From the IMG/VR virus record IMGVR_UViG_3300044949_000144, positions 1 through 23,401 of that record: DNA of 23,401 nt, one strand, 5' to 3'. The notes beneath the pieces were generated by a model. The model did not search any database. It saw nothing but the letters and a program-made list of their open reading frames with translations, and was not told the DNA's origin. This DNA comes from a virus. The position numbers were made by a program, and so were the translations under genes. Shown in pieces: positions 14,713-20,082 of this stretch (the stretch's first letter is position 1; every line of letters starts with the position of its first letter).

Positions 14713-14824
14713 GGCTAGCTCGCTCCTCTGCCGGGGTGCAGCCACCATCGCCGCACGGATCAAGGATGGCTGCTGTGGCGTATAGCACTACAAGCAGGAT
14801 GGCTTGGGGTAACCAGCGGCTCAT
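14702..14824 (-). CDS. Small membrane-anchored peptide (40 aa)
   Basis: This 40-residue ORF has an excellent Shine-Dalgarno (GGGGAGG, 7 nt from ATG 14824) and a 1-nt TAATG overlap with the upstream stop. Residues 6-21 are a hydrophobic helix (PQAILLVVLYATAAIL) followed by DPCGDGGCTPAEER, so it is either a single-pass protein with a short periplasmic tail or a secreted peptide with a signal-like N-terminus. The two Cys in CGDGGC could form a disulphide outside the cytoplasm. Early expression of such a peptide suggests action on the host envelope, but this is inference. Confidence 0.65.
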   Translation of the reverse strand: MSRWLPQAILLVVLYATAAILDPCGDGGCTPAEERASHAR

Positions 14825-15102
14825 TAGTAATCCTCCCCATAAGGGCCGTTCATCAGCGCGTCGTTGGTAGCGATTTCCTCAAGCTCAAAGATGGCATCTG
14901 CGCCAAGGTCGCAAATGTCTAGCTTGATGTCGTGGTTCAGCGATGAGGCGGCCTTGTCGTTATCAAGGAAGATGCCGATTAGGTCGGCAGCCTCAAGGAT
15001 GATGCCGCCATCTAGGTCTTGGGTGTACTCCACGCGCACCTCAAACTTGTTGCCGAGGGCGTAGAACGTACCGAAACCGTGGAATGTGTCTTTGCGAGGC
15101 AT
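14824..15102 (-). CDS. Hypothetical acidic early protein (92 aa)
   Basis: This 92-residue protein has ATG 15102 preceded by AGGAG 8 nt upstream. The N-terminal half is beta-type (FHGFGTFYALGNKFEVRVEYT), then DLDGGIILEAADLIGIFLDN and a strongly acidic C-terminus (LGADAIFELEEIATND). It is very acidic overall, possibly a DNA mimic or inhibitor, but nothing specific supports that. It is the second gene of the leftward operon. Confidence 0.72.
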   Translation of the reverse strand: MPRKDTFHGFGTFYALGNKFEVRVEYTQDLDGGIILEAADLIGIFLDNDKAASSLNHDIKLDICDLGADAIFELEEIATNDALMNGPYGEDY

Positions 15103-15152
15103 ATCTGTTGCTCCTGTGTTGTGTCTATCAACGTGGGATATGTTAACCGATG

Positions 15153-15404
15153 TTATTCCGGCCCGTCAACTACTTTGTTGATAGCGGCAAGCGTGGCTTT
15201 GGCGCTGGCCTTAATTGATGGGCAAAGATCGGGGCCAAACTTGTGTGCGTAAAATTCGGCGTCCGACCAAAGCGAGTTTAGGTGCGGGTCGTCGGCGCTG
15301 ATGTAAACGTGGGTCTTGGTTCCGCGAACATCTTCGGGCGTCGGCAAGCCGCGCTCGTAATGATCCATGTAAAACTTCCAAGGGATGCGAATTAACTGCG
15401 ACAT
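15153..15404 (-). CDS. First gene of leftward operon, hypothetical (83 aa)
   Basis: This 83-residue protein starts at ATG 15404, preceded by AGAGAGG (5 nt spacing) and about 25 nt downstream of the predicted transcription start; the frame runs open further upstream but that would cross the promoter. The sequence is IPWKFYMDHYERGLPTPEDV, then KTHVYISADDPHLNSLWSDA and FYAHKFGPDLCPSIKASAKA. I recall similar small phage proteins (LPTPE...H.YI..DD...L..DAE.Y), of unknown function. As the first product of a strong promoter it is probably abundant early. Confidence 0.78.
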   Translation of the reverse strand: MSQLIRIPWKFYMDHYERGLPTPEDVRGTKTHVYISADDPHLNSLWSDAEFYAHKFGPDLCPSIKASAKATLAAINKVVDGPE

Positions 15405-15435
15405 AACTACCTCTCTGTGGTTAGCGTATGGGCGT

Positions 15436-15464
15436 ATATTAACACAAGTTACAAGCCTTGTCAA
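15436..15464 (-). promoter_or_regulatory. Strong leftward promoter (consensus)
   Basis: On the minus strand, TTGACA (15464-15459), a 17-bp spacer and TAATAT (15441-15436) form a near-perfect sigma70 promoter; transcription should start near 15429 and gives a 25-nt leader to the 83-residue gene. A dyad TAAC-ACAA-GTTA (15440-15451) overlaps the -10 region and two GCGTAT copies (15424-15429, 15432-15437; 8-bp period) cover the start site. Confidence 0.82.
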
Positions 15465-15470
15465 GCCCCC

Positions 15471-15499
15471 TTGATAAAATAGTTTACCTATGTTAATAT
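15471..15499 (+). promoter_or_regulatory. Rightward promoter of the Cro-like gene (leaderless)
   Basis: TTGATA (15471-15476), a 17-bp spacer and TAATAT (15494-15499) make a good sigma70 promoter. The expected start is about 15505-15507, i.e. at the A of ATG 15506, so the transcript should be leaderless. No Shine-Dalgarno is present before this ATG, which fits. Confidence 0.75.
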
Positions 15500-15507
15500 G
15501 CAAACAT
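15490..15507. promoter_or_regulatory. Putative repressor operator over -10 and start codon
   Basis: Dyad ATGTT-N8-AACAT covers the rightward -10 box and the start codon. Its TGTTAATAT half (15491-15499) is repeated exactly on the other strand at the leftward -10 (15444-15436), so one protein, probably the Cro-like product, may bind both promoters. Two TGTTA copies spaced 10 bp (15141-15145, 15151-15155) could be a third site. Confidence 0.5.
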
Positions 15508-15673
15508 GGACATCAATACAGCATTAAAGAAGTTTGGTTCCCCGAGCGGTATCGCACGGGCGTTTGGCGTTAAGCCCCCGGCTGTATCCAGATGGATACG
15601 CAACGGTGCGATCCCGCAGCAGCGGGTGTGGCAGTACAAGGCTGGGCTGGTCAAAGCGCCAAAAGGACGTTAG
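15506..15673 (+). CDS. Cro/YdaS-like HTH repressor (55 aa)
   Basis: This 55-residue DNA-binding protein is MDINTALKKFGSPSGIARAF, followed by the recognition helix region GVKPPAVSRWIRNGAIPQQR (21-40). The pattern FGS..IA.AFGV...AVS.W...G.IP..R is typical of small Cro-type regulators. It is divergent from the leftward operon and shares an operator-like motif with it, so it probably represses both promoters. No Shine-Dalgarno is present; the promoter places the RNA start at the ATG. A terminator-like hairpin lies 17 nt after the stop. No CI-type partner is visible in this window. Confidence 0.88.
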   Translation: MDINTALKKFGSPSGIARAFGVKPPAVSRWIRNGAIPQQRVWQYKAGLVKAPKGR

Positions 15674-15689
15674 TGGACGCTAAAACGAA

Positions 15690-15710
15690 AAGCCCCCGAG
15701 GAGGGGGCTT
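15690..15710. terminator. Hairpin terminator after the Cro-like gene
   Basis: AAGCCCCC (15690-15697), loop GAGGA, GGGGGCTT (15703-15710): a perfect 8-bp stem 17 nt after the repressor stop. The T-rich tract is on the minus-strand side (TTTTCGTTTT), while the plus strand has only TT after the stem, so it should work best against leftward transcription and perhaps partially for the repressor mRNA. Confidence 0.68.
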
Positions 15711-16051
15711 GACGCTGCCGGGGGACTGGCATTACGCTTGTTTTGCGAACTGGCGTACGAGTAGTTTAGCCCCGTCAATGGGCTTGTCAACCTACCTATA
15801 CGCCTCGGCTCATCTGGTCGGGGAAACCACGCGCAGACAGGGCTTAAATCTAGACCGGGGCAGCCAGCCTCTAGACACGCAGCGTATAGCGGGGAAGCGT
15901 GAATGGCACCGGGAAACCGGCAAATGTAGCCCGCAGCAGGGTGGCTCCGTCAGTCATCTAATCTCTGCACGATCCACGTTAGGCGTACTCCGTCTCAACC
16001 GTGCAGAGTTCACCATCAGTCATCAGTTCTAAACCATAGAGAGGTATAGAT
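15711..16051. other. Structured non-coding region
   Basis: About 340 nt have no credible gene on either strand; the only long frame has no protein-like features. It holds several hairpins: AGCCC/GGGCT (15768-15784) inside GTAG/CTAC; CCGG-GAAA-CCGG (15909-15920) with a GNRA tetraloop; and a perfect 9-bp stem CTCTGCACG/CGTGCAGAG (15963-16008). GGGAAACC occurs twice, 90 bp apart; TCAGTCATC occurs twice, flanking the 9-bp stem; TCTAGAC occurs twice. It could be a small RNA, a leader, an origin or an attachment region. Confidence 0.5.
15963..16008. repeat. 9-bp inverted repeat with flanking direct repeats
   Basis: CTCTGCACG (15963-15971) and CGTGCAGAG (16000-16008) are perfect complements around a 28-nt loop. 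TCAGTCATC at 15950-15958 and 16016-16024 flanks the structure. It ends 44 nt before the next gene. Confidence 0.65.
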
Positions 16052-16366
16052 ATGGGAGATTTACACCAGTATTTCCCGACTAAAAAAGAAGAACCTAAAC
16101 CTAGTCATAACCTAGAACATCACATCCACTCCAACCAGAGAACGTGGGATGAATTGGTACGACAATCCCCGCTAAACCGTTTACGCTTCTACGACGCCCA
16201 ACTAGCCCGTGGCATTGAGATTGACCGTGAGCGTGTGGCCGAGTTAGTGCGTGAGGCTGGTGCGGCTGCTGTGCTGTCGGATCGGGATGCGATTGGCTTG
16301 ATACGCCAATTGTGGGGTGAAAGGGCTGTGGAGAAACTTCGTGCTAGAGCTAAAGCGGGGGAATAG
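16052..16366 (+). CDS. Hypothetical phage protein (104 aa)
   Basis: This 104-residue protein has AGAGAGGTATAG before ATG 16052. The first 30 residues are Lys/Glu/Pro/His-rich and probably disordered (FPTKKEEPKPSHNLEHHIHS). Residues 30-104 are helical with DRERVAELVREAGAAAVLSD and IGLIRQLWGERAVEKLRARA, resembling an adaptor or DNA-associated helical bundle. No family is recognised. It opens the rightward gene block after the repressor region. Confidence 0.72.
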   Translation: MGDLHQYFPTKKEEPKPSHNLEHHIHSNQRTWDELVRQSPLNRLRFYDAQLARGIEIDRERVAELVREAGAAAVLSDRDAIGLIRQLWGERAVEKLRARAKAGE

Positions 16367-16369
16367 GAC

Positions 16370-16417
16370 ATGGTGGATTATCTGGCTAGGGCGATGCGTA
16401 AACGAGGCAAAGCGTGA
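16370..16417 (+). CDS. 15-codon minicistron before the nuclease gene
   Basis: ATG 16370 with GGGGGAATAGGAC upstream opens a 15-codon frame (MVDYLARAMRKRGKA) whose stop overlaps the GTG start of the next gene (GTGA, 16414-16417). The good ribosome site here and the weak one at the GTG suggest that translating this short frame delivers ribosomes to the nuclease gene. Confidence 0.35.
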   Translation: MVDYLARAMRKRGKA

Positions 16418-16734
16418 GGTACAAAGCGAGGCGGGATGCGAACGATGGCCTTATTGGCCGGGCGCTACTCGCAGCCGGGTTCACCGTCCACGACTACGCC
16501 TCAAACGGCGGCGTACCAGATCGTCTCGTCGTACGGAATCTGCCCGACGGAACACCGTGGGTGTGTTGGGTAGAAATCAAGGTAGAAAAAGGAAAACTAC
16601 GCCCGAGCCAAGAAAGGTTCCAAGCGATATTTGAGCCACGCGGTGAGTTTTACGTTGCGCGTGATCCCGAGGCGACGGTGCGCGAGTTGATGGAGCGTTA
16701 TCTAGCCGCCATCAAGCCCGAGCAGCTACGTTAG
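16414..16734 (+). CDS. VRR-NUC-like PD-(D/E)XK nuclease
   Basis: This 106-residue protein has a GTG start at 16414 (GTGA overlap with the minicistron). GGVPDRLVV (32-40; D36), WVCWVEIKVEKGKLRPSQER (49-68; E54-x-K56) and the Q66 helix match VRR-NUC/Holliday-junction-resolvase-type nucleases, and the length is usual for the stand-alone phage form. It likely cuts branched DNA during replication or packaging. Its last 23 nt overlap the end of the convergent glycosyltransferase gene. Confidence 0.83.
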   Translation: MRYKARRDANDGLIGRALLAAGFTVHDYASNGGVPDRLVVRNLPDGTPWVCWVEIKVEKGKLRPSQERFQAIFEPRGEFYVARDPEATVRELMERYLAAIKPEQLR

Positions 16735-17374
16735 GCATGAGTGCTTTGCGAGCGCCTTTGTAATGCACGATAGCGGGGTCGGGATGCTGCGGCAGAAACT
16801 CGGGCAGACAGGCGTAATACGATTCAGGCAGGTCTTGCACCTTTGCCCGTTTAGCGTATTCCCGCAGAACCTCCTGATCCCCGTACCACACACGGAACTT
16901 ATCGGGCAGGACGTTGTACATCTCGGCAAGGTCAGCCCAAACGCCCCAATCGGCGGTAATCGTGCAGCAACCGACATACGGGTACACCTCGTCCAACGTC
17001 TTGCCGGTGTATTCGCTGTAATCCTGACCGCGCTGGCGTGGGTTAAACCCCGCGTCACGGTTAAATTCACGGCGGGTCATCGCAACGACGCCCTCCAGCA
17101 CGGCAGCAGGATTCACGGGATGCCGCACAATCATGTCGGTATCCATGTACATCGCTGGCTCCGACAAACCCAATTCCGCAAAGGCATTGGTGCGCCATTG
17201 CATCAAGAACTGCCGATTACCCTGCGTCACAAATACCCGCGAGACACCGGGTACGGCTGGCGTTTGGTGATCGCTGACCTGAATAATGGTCGCATCAGGG
17301 TTGTGGGCGCGAATGGAAAAAACCATCGCGGTAGGCATGGCGATGTCGTCGCCAACGTGGAAGAAAACAAACAT
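16712..17374 (-). CDS. Second glycosyltransferase, GT8-like
   Basis: This 220-residue protein is leftward in a rightward region. MFVFFHVGDDIAMPTAMVFS is the nucleotide-binding start; IIQVSDHQTPAVPGVSRV follows; MYMDTDMIV (76-84) gives the DxD motif (D78, D80); GDQEVLREYA (165-174) and VHYKGARKALMP (203-214) match the C-terminal HxxGxxK element of GT8-type enzymes. The start at 17374 has no visible Shine-Dalgarno and lies 11 bp from the divergent methyltransferase start, so its promoter must lie inside that gene. It probably works with the methyltransferase or the other glycosyltransferase on a glycan or base; the target is unknown. Confidence 0.82.
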   Translation of the reverse strand: MFVFFHVGDDIAMPTAMVFSIRAHNPDATIIQVSDHQTPAVPGVSRVFVTQGNRQFLMQWRTNAFAELGLSEPAMYMDTDMIVRHPVNPAAVLEGVVAMTRREFNRDAGFNPRQRGQDYSEYTGKTLDEVYPYVGCCTITADWGVWADLAEMYNVLPDKFRVWYGDQEVLREYAKRAKVQDLPESYYACLPEFLPQHPDPAIVHYKGARKALMPNVAARA

Positions 17375-17385
17375 AGGGAAACTAT

Positions 17386-17997
17386 ATGCTGAACGTAAAC
17401 CGAAAACGACTATCCCGTGCGATATGGGACACCCTCTTTGCTGACCTGCCTGACTTGCCGTGGCACGTTATTGAGGACTTGGAGAAGTTAGACCCTCTCC
17501 GACGTACTGGCAGCACCAACCACGCCTCCCTAATCGCCTTGTGGGCGGTTATACGGCACTTCCGACCCAAAGTTGTGGCCGAGATCGGCACTTACATCGG
17601 TAAGTCTACGTTCGTGCTGGCAAGAGAGGGCGCAGACGTACACACCTGCGACATGACGCACAACTTCAAATTGCCGCTGACCACCTTTATCACGCAGTAC
17701 CACAGCAGCAGCACCGAGATGCTCGCCAAACTAGACGGCAACATTGACCTGCTGCACCTAGACGGTCGGCTACAGCCCGACGACAAGCCGCACCTTGAGC
17801 GCCTGTTCACGCCCAACACCGTCATCACGCTAGATGACTTTGAGGGAATAGAGAAAGGCGTCTGGAACGCCATGCAGATAGACCTGTCGCAGCGCATCTT
17901 GGTGTACCCGCCCGAGCGAGAGTTGACAGAGCGTTATGCGGTGGGAGATGCTACGACTGCAATCATCCTGCCCAACTTGAGGCTGACGCCGCAATGA
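17386..17997 (+). CDS. Class I SAM-dependent methyltransferase
   Basis: This 203-residue protein has ATG 17386 after AGGGAAACTAT. The SAM-binding motif I is VAEIGTYIGKST (64-75); D89 in VHTCDMTH is the likely ribose contact; IDLLHLDGR (120-128) and VITLDDFEGIEKGVWNA (146-162) fit the small-molecule/sugar O-methyltransferase (methyltransferase_24-like) type. DNA methyltransferase motifs such as DPPY are absent. Next to a glycosyltransferase it may methylate a sugar or nucleotide-sugar product. The next gene overlaps it by 4 nt (ATGA). Confidence 0.8.
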   Translation: MLNVNRKRLSRAIWDTLFADLPDLPWHVIEDLEKLDPLRRTGSTNHASLIALWAVIRHFRPKVVAEIGTYIGKSTFVLAREGADVHTCDMTHNFKLPLTTFITQYHSSSTEMLAKLDGNIDLLHLDGRLQPDDKPHLERLFTPNTVITLDDFEGIEKGVWNAMQIDLSQRILVYPPERELTERYAVGDATTAIILPNLRLTPQ

Positions 17998-18362
17998 GCC
18001 ACAAAGACGCCGCCGAATTTGTAGGCGTATTGCTGCATAGCAGTACTGCCACGCATTTTCTGCATTTGCAGACGGCGAGCTACGCCGCCCACAAGGCACT
18101 CGGCCACTACTACCAGAACATTGTAGACTTGGCCGACAAGTACGCGGAAGCCTATCAGGGCCACTACGGCATCATCCCCCTCGCTGACTACCCTGAAGGA
18201 TTCAAGGTACAGAAGGACGCCGCCGTCTACGCCAACAGCCTGCTGACGTTCGTTAAGGGCATCCGAGACGACCTGCCGAAAGACACCGACTTACAGAACA
18301 TCATTGACGAGATCGTGGGCGAAATCGCCTCCCTTCTGTACAAGCTGGAGCGTTTCAAATGA
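17994..18362 (+). CDS. Dps/ferritin-like small protein (DUF5856-like)
   Basis: This 122-residue helical protein has THFLHLQTASYAAHKALGHY followed by YQNIVDLADKYAEAYQGHYG. H21, H33, D48 and E52 have exactly the spacing of the Dps ferroxidase ligands H51, H63, D78 and E82 of E. coli; the fifth ligand (D67) would be residue 37, which is Gly, with His38 next to it. The protein starts where helix A of Dps starts, without the DNA-binding N-terminal tail, and the C-terminal helices (KDAAVYANSLLTFVKGIRDD, NIIDEIVGEIASLLYKLERF) complete a four-helix bundle. It may bind iron, protect DNA, or have become structural. I recall phage proteins of this type as DUF5856. The stop overlaps the next start. Confidence 0.75.
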   Translation: MSHKDAAEFVGVLLHSSTATHFLHLQTASYAAHKALGHYYQNIVDLADKYAEAYQGHYGIIPLADYPEGFKVQKDAAVYANSLLTFVKGIRDDLPKDTDLQNIIDEIVGEIASLLYKLERFK

Positions 18363-18517
18363 ATCGTAAGGCTGGGCTGTACGCCAACATTCTGGCAAAG
18401 CAAGAGCGCATTAAGGCCGGTTCGGGCGAGCGTATGCGTAAACCCGGCGATCCCGGCGCACCGACCGCCAAGGCGTTCCGTGAGAGCGCCAAGACGGCCA
18501 AGAAAGAGAACAAATGA
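18359..18517 (+). CDS. Small basic phage protein (52 aa)
   Basis: This 52-residue protein is bracketed by ATGA overlaps with both neighbours. It is basic: MNRKAGLYANILAKQERIKA then GSGERMRKPGDPGAPTAKAF and a Lys/Ala tail. I recall RKAGLYANI...RI.SGSGERMR..G.PGAPT as a recurring phage sequence next to DUF6321-type genes. It is probably a nucleic-acid-binding or virion-associated peptide; no proven function. Confidence 0.78.
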   Translation: MNRKAGLYANILAKQERIKAGSGERMRKPGDPGAPTAKAFRESAKTAKKENK

Positions 18518-18804
18518 CAGCCGCGTGGACACGCAGCGAGGGCAAGAACCCGAAAGGCGGGCTGAACGCCAAGGGTCGTGCCTCGTATAAGGCCGAGACA
18601 GGCGGGACTCTGAAGCCGCCGGTCAAGTCAGGCGACAACCCACGCCGAGCCTCTTTCCTCGCAAGGATGGGCAATATGCCGGGGCCGATGGCAAAAGACG
18701 GTAAGCCCACACGCCTCGCGCTCGCACTTAAGGCATGGGGAGCCTCTAGCAAGGAGGACGCCCGAGCCAAGGCCAAAGCCATTAGCAGCAGGAACAAAGC
18801 CTGA
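18514..18804 (+). CDS. Small basic protein, DUF6321-like
   Basis: This 96-residue protein reads WTRSEGKNPKGGLNAKGRAS, then FLARMGNMPGPMAKDGKPTR and LALKAWGASSKEDARAKAKA. This matches a small, Gly/Lys-rich family I recall as DUF6321, widespread in phages. Net charge is strongly positive, with few hydrophobic residues, so DNA/RNA or capsid-interior binding is plausible. The start overlaps the 52-residue gene, and the ADP-ribosyltransferase-like gene starts at its last base. Confidence 0.82.
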   Translation: MTAAWTRSEGKNPKGGLNAKGRASYKAETGGTLKPPVKSGDNPRRASFLARMGNMPGPMAKDGKPTRLALALKAWGASSKEDARAKAKAISSRNKA

Positions 18805-20009
18805 TGGCCGCTGACCGTAATCGTTTAGCCGCCGCCCTCGCCTACGAGGAAGAACGCCGACGGCGCATGATGGAATCCGTCCCGACGACGGATAACCTGC
18901 CGCCTGTTCAGCCGACCCGCCGCAGCCTACGCACCGACCTTGAAAACCTGTCATCGGGCATCGGTCAGGGCGTGGTCAACCAGTTAGAGGGCGTCAAAGC
19001 ACTTGTCACCGACCCCGTAGGCACGGCCAGAGCCGCTTACGAGGGCGTTAAAGGCATTGTGCGCGACCCGACCGTATTAGCCGACGCATTGCGCTACACC
19101 GCCCAGAAAGCCACTAGCGGCCCGTTAGGCGCGGGCGAAGTGATTGGCGAGATGGTTAGCCCGATGCGCGGCAAAGGCCCAATGGCCGAAATTGACGTTT
19201 ACCACGGTACGCCCCACCGATTCCCCGGAACAGAAGCCAACCCACTAGGCGAATTTGACGCAAGTAAAATCAATACGGGTGAAGGCGCGCAAGCATATGG
19301 GCATGGTATTTACCTTGCCGAAAGTCCGAAGGTGGCGGAGGGATACAAAGAGCGCCTAGCCGCATCAAGTTATATGAAAGATTCGCAATCGGTTGCTTAT
19401 GGCAAAATTTGGCAAAAAGCAGCAGATGCGGCGCTAGAAACCGGCGCGGCGCACCCAGATTATTCAAGAGCAATTTCATCGCAAATTATGGATTGGGTGG
19501 ACGGCGGCCGAAAGCCAGAAACTTTTTTGCGATACAACCGCGTTCCGTCAAGCGCAAAACCCGCTTATGAAGCAGCCGTAAAGGAATACGTGGGTTTGCA
19601 AAAAACTCCGGGCAACCTTTACACCGCCGACCTACCCGACGAAATGGTAGATCGGATGCTGGATTGGGATAAGCCGTTAAAAGAGCAACCGGCCGCTGTG
19701 CGTGAAGCGTTTCAGGACATCATGCAATCCAATTTATGGGACGAAGATACCCGCAAATTGATTTCAGGAGTAGGAATAGAGGCCGATGAAATAACGGGAA
19801 AAAAACTTTATGAATTGTTAGCGAGTTCTGACGAGCTAGCCGGTAAAGGGCGATTTGGAAAAGCAGCTAGTGAAGAATTGGCGCGGCGCGGTGTCCCCGG
19901 CATCCGATATTTAGACGCAGGCAGCCGAGGCCAAGGCGGCAGCGGCACACGTAACTTCGTCGTGTTTCCCGGCGAGGAAAAAAAGGTCAAGATTCTTAAA
20001 CAAGAGTAA
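18804..20009 (+). CDS. ADP-ribosyltransferase-like protein
   Basis: This 401-residue protein has an N-terminal 125 residues that are helical and Arg-rich with a weakly hydrophobic stretch (LGAGEVIGEMVSPM). The enzyme domain begins at DVYHGTPHRF (131-140; H134), continues with FDASKINTGEGAQAYGHGIYLAESPKVA in two segments (151-178; G-x-G-I-Y, Y181 in EGYK) and closes with GIRYLDAG and RNFVVFP near the C-terminus. This is the ART pattern of phage polyvalent proteins (ART-PolyVal-like, H-Y type). It would transfer ADP-ribose from NAD to a host or phage protein or nucleic acid. GC is about 45% inside the domain (19381-19440, 19741-19800) versus 65-68% just outside, so the domain core may be a recent exchange. 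A terminator-like hairpin follows. Confidence 0.78.
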   Translation: MAADRNRLAAALAYEEERRRRMMESVPTTDNLPPVQPTRRSLRTDLENLSSGIGQGVVNQLEGVKALVTDPVGTARAAYEGVKGIVRDPTVLADALRYTAQKATSGPLGAGEVIGEMVSPMRGKGPMAEIDVYHGTPHRFPGTEANPLGEFDASKINTGEGAQAYGHGIYLAESPKVAEGYKERLAASSYMKDSQSVAYGKIWQKAADAALETGAAHPDYSRAISSQIMDWVDGGRKPETFLRYNRVPSSAKPAYEAAVKEYVGLQKTPGNLYTADLPDEMVDRMLDWDKPLKEQPAAVREAFQDIMQSNLWDEDTRKLISGVGIEADEITGKKLYELLASSDELAGKGRFGKAASEELARRGVPGIRYLDAGSRGQGGSGTRNFVVFPGEEKKVKILKQE

Positions 20010-20014
20010 AACGC

Positions 20015-20044
20015 CCACCGCCTCTGCAACAATGCACGCGGTGG
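20015..20044 (+). terminator. Hairpin terminator before the methyltransferase gene
   Basis: CCACCGC (20015-20021) pairs with GCGGTGG (20038-20044); the loop contains a second small stem TGCA-ACAA-TGCA. CTTTCTAAATT follows. It lies 5 nt after the stop of the ADP-ribosyltransferase-like gene, which fits a rho-independent terminator with a modest T tract. Confidence 0.6.
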
Positions 20045-20082
20045 CTTTCTAAATTAAACTAATGCGGTAGGAATAGTACGTA

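Noticed and set aside
15740-15800. Possible second tRNA in the structured block
   Set aside because: There is a 7-nt-loop hairpin (AGCCC/GGGCT), but no matching acceptor, D-arm or T-arm could be drawn on either strand.
15592-16032. 146-codon frame across the non-coding block
   Set aside because: It begins inside the Cro-like gene in another frame, has no ribosome site, and its residues are not protein-like; hairpins and a terminator explain the sequence better.
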